12,565 nucleotides of DNA from Pseudomonadota bacterium (lineage in GTDB: Bacteria; Pseudomonadota; Alphaproteobacteria; Sphingomonadales; Sphingomonadaceae). The stretch lies in the NCBI GenBank assembly GCA_963205285.1, contig CAUJJQ010000152.1, positions 1 through 12,565 of the forward strand, given 5' to 3'. The notes beneath the pieces are model-generated. The model saw only the letters and a program-made list of their open reading frames with translations. It was not told the origin of the DNA and ran no database searches. Positions 1-6,864 of the stretch are shown piece after piece. The position numbers and the translations under genes were made by a program. Within the stretch, counting starts at the first letter, position 1. The number at the start of each line of letters is the position of its first letter.

Positions 1-189
1 GAGTATGATGCCACCGCCGAGCAGGCCTGCAACGCTGCTGCCCATACCCAAAGCGAGCGAATTTAGAGTGTCCCCCGGCGCATAGGCGTTCGGCGCGCGG
101 CGCGCGGCCCACAGCATTTCGATGAGCACCAGCGCCACAAAGGCCGGTACCGCATAATCAACCGGGTCGGGCAAATGGGGCACGATCAT
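1..189 (-). CDS. Sterol desaturase / fatty acid hydroxylase family protein, N-terminal part only
   Basis: The first 63 codons of a gene that leaves the window on the left. The N-terminus reads MIVPHLPDPVDYAVPAFVAL, followed by LIEMLWAARR and later LNSLALGMGSSVAGL. This hydrophobic start, with an aromatic/basic break and then an 'NSL.LG.GS..AGL' stretch, is typical of bacterial sterol desaturase family proteins. These are integral-membrane di-iron enzymes that hydroxylate or desaturate lipids. The diagnostic histidine clusters (HxxxH, HxxHH) lie outside the window, so chemistry and substrate cannot be judged. The ATG at 189-187 overlaps the TGA of the upstream gene (ATGA), so translation is probably coupled. 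The family call comes from N-terminal resemblance only; another multi-pass membrane protein is possible. Confidence 0.65.
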   Translation of the reverse strand, partial: MIVPHLPDPVDYAVPAFVALVLIEMLWAARRAPNAYAPGDTLNSLALGMGSSVAGLLGGGIIL

Positions 190-587
190 CCCCCCAAATC
201 CCTGAGGCGCGAGGCCCAGATTTTTGCCTCTGCCCCGAGGTGCAAAATGACAGGACGGGCAAAGGAATCGGACGTGGCGACATTCAGAAAGTCACGATCG
301 AGCCGACAATGGCTGTGACTGTCGAGCAAGCGCCCGACGAACCGAGCGCCATGGCGGCGCAAAATCATGAAACGCCCCGCATCATCGCGCAGCAATGCGC
401 CAAGTCCCGCCCGGTCGAGCGCAACATCGCGCGCCTGAAACCCCGCGATTGCCGATTCGGCCAGCGCCTTTGCCTCCGCCACATTGGCGATCCGCACATC
501 GCGCCCCAAGCCCAGCCATTTGGCGATGAGCGCCAACAATAATATCGCGATGAGCGAGCCGCCCAATTGGATCAGTTGCGCATTCAC
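186..587 (-). CDS. Small membrane-anchored hypothetical protein between DUF442 and sterol desaturase genes
   Basis: A 133-residue protein with no function I can name. It starts with GTG (587-585), the G of which begins a GTGA overlap with the upstream stop codon, and it ends in an ATGA overlap with the next gene, so it is the middle member of a coupled trio. Residues 8-26 (LGGSLIAILLLALIAKWLG region) form one transmembrane helix. The remainder is soluble, charged and rich in Ala, Arg, Asp and Leu, including a 'GLGALLRDDAGRFMILRRHG.RFVGRLL' stretch that suggests a small alpha/beta domain facing the cytoplasm or periplasm. No cysteine pair or catalytic motif is evident. Its fixed position between the two neighbours suggests an accessory role for the membrane desaturase, but that is inference from context. 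Confidence 0.7.
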   Translation of the reverse strand: MNAQLIQLGGSLIAILLLALIAKWLGLGRDVRIANVAEAKALAESAIAGFQARDVALDRAGLGALLRDDAGRFMILRRHGARFVGRLLDSHSHCRLDRDFLNVATSDSFARPVILHLGAEAKIWASRLRDLGG

Positions 588-1024
588 GCTCTGCCCCCCG
601 CCAGCATGTCGAGCATCGCGGCAATCGGGCTGAGGTCATAACCCGCCGCCGATGCCTGTTGGTGGAGCGTGGCGACATCCTTGCCCTCCCCCGCCTCTGC
701 CAATGCCCAGAGGAAGCTTGACCTTGTTCCCGACCGGCAAAAGGCGAGGATTGGCCCAGGCTCCTTATCCAGCACCGCGCGCATCGCTTCGACCTGCGGC
801 GCGGAAAAGCCCGCATGGCTGACCGGAATTGCCGTATAGTTTATGCCCAATTCGCGCGCCGCTGCTGCCAGATCCGCTCCCGCTGGCTGATCATCGCTTT
901 CGCCATCGGGACGATTATTGATGATGCATTTGACGCCCATATCGGCGGCGCGCGCCACATCGGCGATCGACAATTGCGGTGCAACCAACATGGTTTCGGT
1001 CAATTTGCTAAATGGCATGGCCAT
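584..1024 (-). CDS. DUF442 / BLH-phosphatase-like (TIGR01244-type) protein
   Basis: A 146-residue cytosolic protein. Residues 35-39 (INNRPDGE region) and the active-site loop at 94-102 (AFCRSGTRS, Cys96) match the family of beta-lactamase hydrolase-like phosphatases (DUF442), which has the tyrosine-phosphatase/rhodanese-like fold. The loop spacing C-x4-R is closer to rhodanese than to the C-x5-R of true tyrosine phosphatases. In other bacteria this domain is fused to a persulfide dioxygenase-like hydrolase; here it stands alone. Whether it acts as a sulfurtransferase or phosphatase is unknown. The start is uncertain: the ATG at 1024 directly abuts an AGGGGG tract, while the ATG two codons on (1018) has that tract six bases upstream and may be the real start. 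The stop overlaps the GTG of the next gene. The Atm1 exporter ends 52 bp upstream with no visible terminator between, so read-through is likely. Confidence 0.85.
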   Translation of the reverse strand: MAMPFSKLTETMLVAPQLSIADVARAADMGVKCIINNRPDGESDDQPAGADLAAAARELGINYTAIPVSHAGFSAPQVEAMRAVLDKEPGPILAFCRSGTRSSFLWALAEAGEGKDVATLHQQASAAGYDLSPIAAMLDMLAGGRA

Positions 1025-1076
1025 CCCCCTAACCCCCCATGCTTTAAGGGAGAAAGATACGCCCTGCCAATATGCT

Positions 1077-2927
1077 TCAACCCGTTACCGGCACAGAATC
1101 GGTAAAATATTGGCGCGTCGCAACCCCATCCTTGTCGCCTTCAGCCATCTGCCTTTCCCACATTTCGGCGTAAAGGCCGCCACATTGCAACAGGCTGGCA
1201 TGATTGCCCTGTTCGGCAATCCGCCCCTTGTCGAGCACCAATATATTATCCGCATCGGCGATGGTCGACAGCCGATGGGCGATGGTGATGGTGGTTCGGC
1301 TGGCGGCGATCATGCCCAGAGTCGCCAAAATCTCCCCCTCCGTGCGCGAATCAAGCGCGCTCGTCGCTTCATCCAGAATAAGGATCGGCGGGTTTTTGAG
1401 GAGGGTGCGGGCAATGGCGATCCGCTGTTTCTCACCCCCCGATAATTTAAGGCCGCGTTCGCCCACTTCGCTGGCATAGCCGCCGGGCAATTGTTCGATA
1501 AAATTGCCAATTGCCGCCCCGTGCGCCGCGGCGCTTATGTCGGAATCTGACGCATCAGCACGGCCATAACCAATATTATATCCGATGCTGTCGTTGAACA
1601 GCACCGTGTCCTGCGGGACAATGCCGATGGCAGAGCGCAGGCTCATCTGGCTGACCATGCGTATGTCTTGGCCATCGATGCGAATGGCACCAGCCGACAC
1701 ATCAAAAAAACGAAACAATAATCGTGCAATCGTTGATTTGCCCGAACCCGACGGCCCGACGATGGCAAGGCTCTGTCCAGCGGGTAGCGTAAAGCTCAAC
1801 CCGCGCAGGATGGGCCGTTCAGCATCATAGCCAAAATGGACATCGTCGAACTGGATTGCACCACCCCCAACGGCCAGCGCGGGTGCATGGGGCGCATCCT
1901 TTATCTCCGCCGCCGTATCAATCAATGCGAACATGGCGGCCATGTCGATCGCGCCCTGACGGATAGTGCGATACACCATGCCCAACATGTCGAGCGGGCG
2001 GAAAAGCTGGATCAACAGGCTATTGACCAAAACTACATCGCCGGTCGAAAACTGCCCGCGTGACCAGCCCCAGACCGTCCAACCCATTGCGAGCGCGAGC
2101 ATCAAATTGGTGATGAAACTTTGCCCGACGTTGAGCAGGGCGAGCGAATTGTTCGATTTTACCGCCGCATCGCAATATTGTTCGGCGATGGTGGCATAGC
2201 GCGCCTCCTCCAACCGTTCGGCACCAAAATATTTGACCGTTTCATAGTTGAGCAGGCTGTCCACTGACTTGCCGACGCTTTCATTGTCGAGCCGGTTCAT
2301 CTGTGCCCTCAGCGCATTGCGCCAATCGGTCACGCGCCGGGTGAAAAACAGGTAGATGCCAACCATGATTGCGGTCACCAGCGCCAGATAGGGGCTGAAT
2401 TTTACCGAAAATATGATGAGTACCGCGATCAATTCAAACAGCGTCGGCGCGGCATTGAACAACAGGAAATAGAGCATTTCATCAATGCTCTTGGTGCCGC
2501 GTTCGATAACCTTGGTCACCTCCCCCGTACGGCGCGACAAATGAAAACGCAGCGACAATTTATGCAGGTGGGCAAAGACCGAGACACCCAATCGTCGCGC
2601 CGCATCCTGCCCGACACGTTCAAAAACCGCGTTGCGTAGATTGTCGAATAATATGCCTGAAAAGCGCATGCCGACATAGGCCAAAACTAACCCAAGCGCG
2701 AGCGTGGCCGCCGGTTCCATCCCCGGTGCCATATGGTTGATCGCAGCGGCATAGACAAAGCCCATCGATACTTGCACCGACTTTGATGCCATGACGCACA
2801 GCGCCGCGATGAGGATGCGCACACGCTGCGACCGGCTATCGCGCGGCCATAGATATGGCAGGAAACGCCGCAACGTTGGCAGCAAGGGCGTATCATTATC
2901 GATGGAGGTTGGGGCGCTGTGGTGCAT
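1077..2927 (-). CDS. Atm1/ABCB7-type ABC exporter, fused permease and ATPase
   Basis: A half-transporter of 616 residues (from the ATG at 2927) that would work as a homodimer in the inner membrane, exporting glutathione-linked species. Related proteins serve iron-sulfur maturation (mitochondrial Atm1) or heavy-metal tolerance (NaAtm1). The N-terminal half is the six-helix ABC_membrane domain. The ATPase shows Walker A GPSGSGKST (391-399), signature LSGGEKQR (495-502), Walker B ILILDE (515-520) and the H-loop AHRLST (His551). The glutathione-pocket residues I recall from NaAtm1 are all present with a constant offset: Tyr192, Arg203, Arg207, Asn266, Gln269, Met314, Gly316, Met317, Arg320. An in-frame TTG at 2957 would add ten residues but has no ribosome site. 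The ATG at 2927 also lacks one, so the mRNA may be leaderless. Upstream is a terminator hairpin; downstream is the DUF442 gene. Confidence 0.95.
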   Translation of the reverse strand: MHHSAPTSIDNDTPLLPTLRRFLPYLWPRDSRSQRVRILIAALCVMASKSVQVSMGFVYAAAINHMAPGMEPAATLALGLVLAYVGMRFSGILFDNLRNAVFERVGQDAARRLGVSVFAHLHKLSLRFHLSRRTGEVTKVIERGTKSIDEMLYFLLFNAAPTLFELIAVLIIFSVKFSPYLALVTAIMVGIYLFFTRRVTDWRNALRAQMNRLDNESVGKSVDSLLNYETVKYFGAERLEEARYATIAEQYCDAAVKSNNSLALLNVGQSFITNLMLALAMGWTVWGWSRGQFSTGDVVLVNSLLIQLFRPLDMLGMVYRTIRQGAIDMAAMFALIDTAAEIKDAPHAPALAVGGGAIQFDDVHFGYDAERPILRGLSFTLPAGQSLAIVGPSGSGKSTIARLLFRFFDVSAGAIRIDGQDIRMVSQMSLRSAIGIVPQDTVLFNDSIGYNIGYGRADASDSDISAAAHGAAIGNFIEQLPGGYASEVGERGLKLSGGEKQRIAIARTLLKNPPILILDEATSALDSRTEGEILATLGMIAASRTTITIAHRLSTIADADNILVLDKGRIAEQGNHASLLQCGGLYAEMWERQMAEGDKDGVATRQYFTDSVPVTG

Positions 2928-2934
2928 CAGCGGT

Positions 2935-2962
2935 AAGATAGGGGCTAAAGCGCGCAAGTAAA
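2935..2962 (-). promoter_or_regulatory. Weak candidate promoter for the Atm1-type exporter (leaderless)
   Basis: Reading the minus strand, TTTACT (2962-2957) and TATCTT (2940-2935) are separated by 16 bases, each matching four of six bases of the housekeeping consensus. Seven bases separate the -10 box from the ATG at 2927, so transcription would begin at or next to the start codon. That agrees with the absence of a Shine-Dalgarno sequence there. The match is weak and the element overlaps the T-run of the preceding terminator, so this is a suggestion only. Confidence 0.2.
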
Positions 2963-2980
2963 AGCGCGCGCGGCGCGCGC
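2960..2980 (-). terminator. Intrinsic terminator after the 92-residue secreted protein gene
   Basis: On the minus strand a 7-bp all-GC perfect stem (2980-2974 with 2970-2964) closes a 3-base loop and is followed at once by TTTT (2963-2960). It lies 25 bases past the stop codon at 3006, where an intrinsic terminator is expected. It marks the likely end of the transcript containing the acylase, M16 peptidase and the two small genes. Confidence 0.65.
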
Positions 2981-3005
2981 CGTTTCAATGAAATTTATCG
3001 GGCGC

Positions 3006-3284
3006 TCAAAGCAGACTATATTCGATCATCCGACAGCTTTGCGCTTGATCAGCCACATGGTGCGAAGCCGGGCATGGCCGGAGGCGCGATTGCGGAACAA
3101 GGGGTGCGACATTACGCGCGCCCCGTTCAACGCTCAGTTGGAGCCGCCCGTCGATTAGCCGAACGGGTGCGGGCAATATGGTCACCGCCACCCGCGCTGT
3201 TGCAACAACAGGGGAAGCCACCGCCGATACCGGCAATATCACCAGCAGGAAGGTAGGAAGCGTCAGGGCGGCAACATATCGCAT
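3006..3284 (-). CDS. Small secreted hypothetical protein (92 aa)
   Basis: No family recognised. From the ATG at 3284 the protein begins MRYVAALTLPTFLLVILPVS and continues AVAS, a clear Sec signal peptide with a probable cleavage near residue 24 (AVAS-P). The mature part starts with a short beta-prone 'VATARVAVTILPAPVRLIDG' segment, then a basic, Pro- and Arg-containing region with two cysteines that ends in CRMIEYSLL. The 'ATARV.VTI' opening resembles small exported proteins I associate with sphingomonads, but I cannot name them. A GTG eight codons upstream (3308) is less likely: the ATG has TAGG nine bases before it. A strong hairpin terminator follows the gene. Function unknown; probably periplasmic or secreted. 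Confidence 0.6.
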   Translation of the reverse strand: MRYVAALTLPTFLLVILPVSAVASPVVATARVAVTILPAPVRLIDGRLQLSVERGARNVAPLVPQSRLRPCPASHHVADQAQSCRMIEYSLL

Positions 3285-3409
3285 ATAATGCGACCTAGCG
3301 CGCGGCACACTTTGGCTAATATCGGCTTAACCAAGCTGGCCCATCGGGGGACAATCCATCCACTGGGACGCCAAGCGGCCATAGGAAGGGGGCGCGAAGT
3401 TTCCTCCAC
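3263..3409 (-). other. Possible small reading frame (48 codons) behind a strong ribosome site
   Basis: On the minus strand the perfect Shine-Dalgarno AGGAGG (3419-3414) sits four bases before a GTG (3409). That GTG opens a 48-codon frame beginning VEETSRPLPMAAW, with several Trp residues and a basic helix-prone 'LVKPILAKVCRALGR' segment. It ends at 3263, 22 bases inside the next gene, which could couple their translation. An in-frame ATG lies at 3382. There is no homology I recognise and the spacing is short, so it may be chance. The gene-free stretch here is otherwise unexplained. Confidence 0.2.
3312..3334. repeat. Operator-like inverted repeat upstream of the small secreted protein gene
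   Basis: TTGGCTAA and TTAACCAA flank a 7-base spacer, pairing at seven of eight positions. The repeat is centred about 40 bases upstream of the ATG at 3284 on the minus strand. AT-rich half sites in GC-rich surroundings, at promoter distance, are compatible with a regulator binding site. No specific regulator family can be assigned and it may be coincidental. Confidence 0.2.
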
Positions 3410-3435
3410 GCTCCCTCCTGTCAAAATCCGTTAAA

Positions 3436-3729
3436 TCAGGCTTGGCGCGTGCCGTTCATCGCCATCTTGCCAAATGCGCCGGTGTCAATCGTGCCGGTCA
3501 ACGTGTCACCATCAATCGTCGCCTCACAGGTCAGCGTCATAGGCATCGGCACCTTCATCTGCATGACCCAGGACAGGCGATTGCCGTCAACCTTGCCATT
3601 TTCAACGTCGAGTGAACCCATCGCCCCGGCGTTTTGCCCGGTGAAGCTGCCGCCATCGACCTTGATCGAAAAGACCGATTTCTGATCACCCATCGGCGAT
3701 TTGGTGATGCATTCATAATTGCCGTCCAT
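3436..3729 (-). CDS. DG-repeat small hypothetical protein (97 aa)
   Basis: A short beta-rich protein with no signal peptide: MDGNYECITKSPMGDQKSVF and onward. A motif of the form (V/I)DGxx(L/F)(T/S)(G/W) occurs three times at regular intervals: VDGGSFTG (24-31), VDGNRLSW (47-54) and IDGDTLTG (72-79). This suggests three strand-turn-strand units of a small beta-sheet or barrel-like fold. Similar 'PMG..K...L.VDGD.LTG' segments occur, as I recall, as stand-alone proteins and as C-terminal tails of exported amidohydrolases; function is unknown. The ATG at 3729 has a good AGGAGA ribosome site. The gene starts 42 bp after the stop of the M16 peptidase on the same strand with no terminator visible between, so the two are probably co-transcribed. 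Confidence 0.75.
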   Translation of the reverse strand: MDGNYECITKSPMGDQKSVFSIKVDGGSFTGQNAGAMGSLDVENGKVDGNRLSWVMQMKVPMPMTLTCEATIDGDTLTGTIDTGAFGKMAMNGTRQA

Positions 3730-3771
3730 GACTTATTCTCTCCTATTTACAGGCATGAAAGTTAGGTGACC

Positions 3772-6768
3772 CTATTGCCCGCCCAGGGTAGTGATGTCCA
3801 CATCGGTAATGGGTAGGCCCAAAGATTCAAGCTGCGGGCGAACGCTTGCCGCATCGCCAACCACCACCCAGACCAGATTGTCGGGCCGCACTTGCGCGCG
3901 AATGGCCGCATCCATCTGTTCCGCCGTCATCGTGCGATAACGTCCGGCCAAATTCTCATACCAATTGTCGGGGCGATGGTTTTCGATGATGCCCCTGATA
4001 CCGCCGAGCACGGCGGGGGAGCTTTCAAACTGGCCCGGCAGTTCGCGAATCGAACCATTGACCGTCCGTGCCAATTCATCCGCGCTCACCCCGCCATCCG
4101 ACAGAAAGCGGGCGAGTTCGCTGCGGATTTCGCGGATGGCATCGCCGGTGCGATCGGCCTGCACCGGCGCATTGACGGTGAATACGAGCCGGTCTTCGTT
4201 GCCGCTGATCCGCGAGCTTGCGCCGTATGACCAGCCCTTATTCTCGCGCAGATTCATGTTGATCCGCGACAGGAAATTGCCGCCGATGACATCATTGGCC
4301 GCACGCAATGTGACCAGATCGTCCCGGCCACGCACGTTCAGCACTTCGCCAGCGACGATAACCGATTGCGGCGAACCTGGCCGGTTGACGAGCAGGATGC
4401 GCGGCGTGGGCGCGGGCACTGCCGCATCATAATTTTTTACCCCGCGCGGTTCACCGGGGTTTTGCCAATCGCCCAAGGCACGGTTCAATTCGCGTACCAA
4501 ATCGCGCAAATTTGTATCACCGACCGCATAGATGGCGGCATTGTCGGGGCGAATCCAACGGTGGTGCGCGTTCACCAGATCATCGCGGCCGATACCCCTG
4601 ATGCTGCCGACCGTCCCGCTGGCGGCTATATTGCCATAGGGGTGGTCACCAAATAATGTCGGCGTCAACGTCCGCGCGGCGAGGCTGCCGGGGTTGTTGA
4701 GTTCGGCGGCAATGCCCGCCAACCGTTGTCCGCGCAGTCGCTCAACCTCCGCTGGGGCAAAGGCAGGGTTGCGGATAACATCTGCCCACAGGCCAAGTGA
4801 TTGGCGCAAATTGCTGGTCATTGTGTACAGCCCGACCCCGCTATTGTCGGGTGTAGTAAAGCTGGAGACACCCGCACCCAACCGTTCCTGTGCTTCGGCA
4901 AGCGCGCGCGAATTGAGCGTGGTTGTCCCTTCATCCATCAATTGCATCATGAAACTTTGCAGCCCGACGCTGGCATGCGAATCGGATGAACTGCCCGCGT
5001 CAAAGACAATCTGCGCACGGACCACTGGCACGCTGGCGCGGCGCGCGAAATAGACGGGAATGCCGTTGCGCAGCGTTGCCCGTTCGATGTTCGGAAAATC
5101 GAGGTCGCCAATCGGGCCAAGCGCAGGCGGTTCAATACGCGGGCGGGGTGCCGGCTCTGCCGCAACGGTGGATGCAGCGGCCGGCCCTGCCGCCGCCCCA
5201 TCTTGGAAACCTGCACTGTCGGCGAGGCGGGGATGCGATGCCCCCATCGCGCGTTCCGTGACACTGGCAGGCGTGCGATAATAATTGGCGCTGAATGCAG
5301 TTGCCGCCGCCTGATCAACCCCTGGCGCGGTCACTGCGCCGCCGCGTCCATCACCGGTGTCGGTACGTTCACCGGGCTGATAGGTCAGAGAGAATGCCGG
5401 ACGAGTCAGCCAATGCTGCATCACCGCGCGCACCCCTTGGGGTGTGGCATTGGCCAAGTCACGAATCTGGGTGCGGAAATATGCCGGATCACCCGCGTAA
5501 AGCTGCCCTTCGGCCAGCGCGACCGCCTTGCCGCCAAAGCCGCCGACCGATTCCAGCCCCGACAATTCGCTCGACAGGCTGGACATCACCGTCCGGCGCA
5601 CTTCGTCCGCGCTTGGCCCTTCGGCGATGAAGTTTTGAATAATTTCGTCCAAACGGCGGTTGAGTTGGTCAATATCCGCGCCCGGCTTCAAATCCGCCGA
5701 GACGATGAAAATGCCCAAATCTTCGAACGCCTGCGCACCCGCGCTGACGCTGACCGCTAGTTGTTCGTCGCGCACCAGCGCATTGTCGAGGCGGGACGAG
5801 GCGAGGCCGCCCAATACACTGCCCGCGACTTGCAATTCGGCGCTATCATCATTCACCCAGCCGGGGATCGCCCACATGCGATAAATGCGCGGCGTCGCGA
5901 TACGGTCGGTGACGACGCGCGCTATAGGGGCGGGCAAAGTCGGCACCTCAATAGGCGGTTCGACCGCTTGCGGCCCGCGCGGGATGGCCCCGAACCAGCG
6001 TTCAACCATGGGGCGTGCGCTGGCGGCATCGATGTCCCCCGCCAACACCAGCACCGCATTGTTCGGCCCATAATTTTGCCGGAACCAATTTTGCACCATG
6101 TCGAGGCTGGCGCCATTGAGATCCTGCATCGAGCCGATCGTCGAATGATAATAGGGGTGGCCGCGCGGCACCAGATTTTCAAAGATATAGTAACGCAGCA
6201 AGCCATAGGGCTGGTTGTCGCCCTGCCTCTTTTCATTTTGCACCACGCCACGCTGATTATCGAGCGTTTCCTGAGTCAGCGCACCGAGTAAATGGCCCAT
6301 ACGGTCCGCTTCCAAAAACAGCGCGCGATCCAGCGCACCGGTCGGCACGGTTTCAAAATAATTGGTGCGGTCGGGGTTGGTCGTGCCGTTGAGGTCCGTG
6401 GCGCCGATATCCTGCAACCAAGTGAAAAAATCACCCGGCGCATTTTCGGTGCCGTTGAACATGAAATGATCGAACAAATGGGCAAAGCCGGTGCTGCCCG
6501 CCGGTTCATCCTTGGAACCAATGTCATACCATACGGACACCGCGACGACGGGGGCCTTGCGGTCGGTATGGACGATGACGGTCAACCCGTTGTCGAGCGT
6601 GAAGCGTTCAAAGGGAATATCGATCCGGTCAACCAGCGCGGCCACCGCCGGGTCGGCGGAGGGGGGAGAGGGAGCGTCAACATTTTGCGCCAGCGCAGGG
6701 GATGCAAGCATCACCGCCGTTCCCAGTGTCAGAAGCAACCGCGTGCGTGCCAACCAATGCTTTGCCAT
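3772..6768 (-). CDS. M16 family zinc metallopeptidase, two-domain, exported
   Basis: A 998-residue periplasmic peptidase of the pitrilysin/PqqL-like family, which degrades peptides inside a closed clamshell. Residues 1-27 form a Sec signal peptide (ending SPALA-Q). The first M16 domain (about 50-270) carries the inverted zinc motif as HLFDH (97-101), then NEKRQ with Glu179 as the distal zinc ligand, 78 residues on as in pitrilysin. The catalytic Glu of HxxEH is Asp here (residue 100, codon GAT), which is unusual. A middle M16_C-like region follows, then an Ala/Pro-rich linker (about 520-555). The second half (from about 560) has GLQSFMMQLMDEG in place of the zinc motif, as expected for the inactive partner domain, and keeps the substrate-side NLRENKGWSYG. 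The ATG at 6768 is preceded by AGAGGG. It follows the acylase by 96 bp on the same strand and precedes the DG-repeat gene by 42 bp. Confidence 0.95.
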   Translation of the reverse strand: MAKHWLARTRLLLTLGTAVMLASPALAQNVDAPSPPSADPAVAALVDRIDIPFERFTLDNGLTVIVHTDRKAPVVAVSVWYDIGSKDEPAGSTGFAHLFDHFMFNGTENAPGDFFTWLQDIGATDLNGTTNPDRTNYFETVPTGALDRALFLEADRMGHLLGALTQETLDNQRGVVQNEKRQGDNQPYGLLRYYIFENLVPRGHPYYHSTIGSMQDLNGASLDMVQNWFRQNYGPNNAVLVLAGDIDAASARPMVERWFGAIPRGPQAVEPPIEVPTLPAPIARVVTDRIATPRIYRMWAIPGWVNDDSAELQVAGSVLGGLASSRLDNALVRDEQLAVSVSAGAQAFEDLGIFIVSADLKPGADIDQLNRRLDEIIQNFIAEGPSADEVRRTVMSSLSSELSGLESVGGFGGKAVALAEGQLYAGDPAYFRTQIRDLANATPQGVRAVMQHWLTRPAFSLTYQPGERTDTGDGRGGAVTAPGVDQAAATAFSANYYRTPASVTERAMGASHPRLADSAGFQDGAAAGPAAASTVAAEPAPRPRIEPPALGPIGDLDFPNIERATLRNGIPVYFARRASVPVVRAQIVFDAGSSSDSHASVGLQSFMMQLMDEGTTTLNSRALAEAQERLGAGVSSFTTPDNSGVGLYTMTSNLRQSLGLWADVIRNPAFAPAEVERLRGQRLAGIAAELNNPGSLAARTLTPTLFGDHPYGNIAASGTVGSIRGIGRDDLVNAHHRWIRPDNAAIYAVGDTNLRDLVRELNRALGDWQNPGEPRGVKNYDAAVPAPTPRILLVNRPGSPQSVIVAGEVLNVRGRDDLVTLRAANDVIGGNFLSRINMNLRENKGWSYGASSRISGNEDRLVFTVNAPVQADRTGDAIREIRSELARFLSDGGVSADELARTVNGSIRELPGQFESSPAVLGGIRGIIENHRPDNWYENLAGRYRTMTAEQMDAAIRAQVRPDNLVWVVVGDAASVRPQLESLGLPITDVDITTLGGQ

Positions 6769-6864
6769 TTCAACCCTCTCTAAATTTCAACATCCAAATT
6801 TGCCGTGGGTATGCGGGCGACAACGCCTGTAATCAAGAGTCTTTACTACCCGCCAGCCGTAACG

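Noticed and set aside
84..109. Repeated CGCGCGG units resembling a short tandem repeat
   Set aside because: They lie inside the desaturase reading frame, encode an ordinary Ala/Arg stretch and do not extend.
2931..2955. A second sigma-32-like element (CTTG then CCTATCTTAC on the minus strand) before the Atm1-type gene
   Set aside because: The two halves are separated by only about 12 bases, not 17-18, so RpoH could not use them together.
2964..2985. GCGC-rich palindrome considered as a repeat or mobile-element end
   Set aside because: It is fully explained as the stem of a terminator followed by TTTT, and there is no second copy or transposase in the window.
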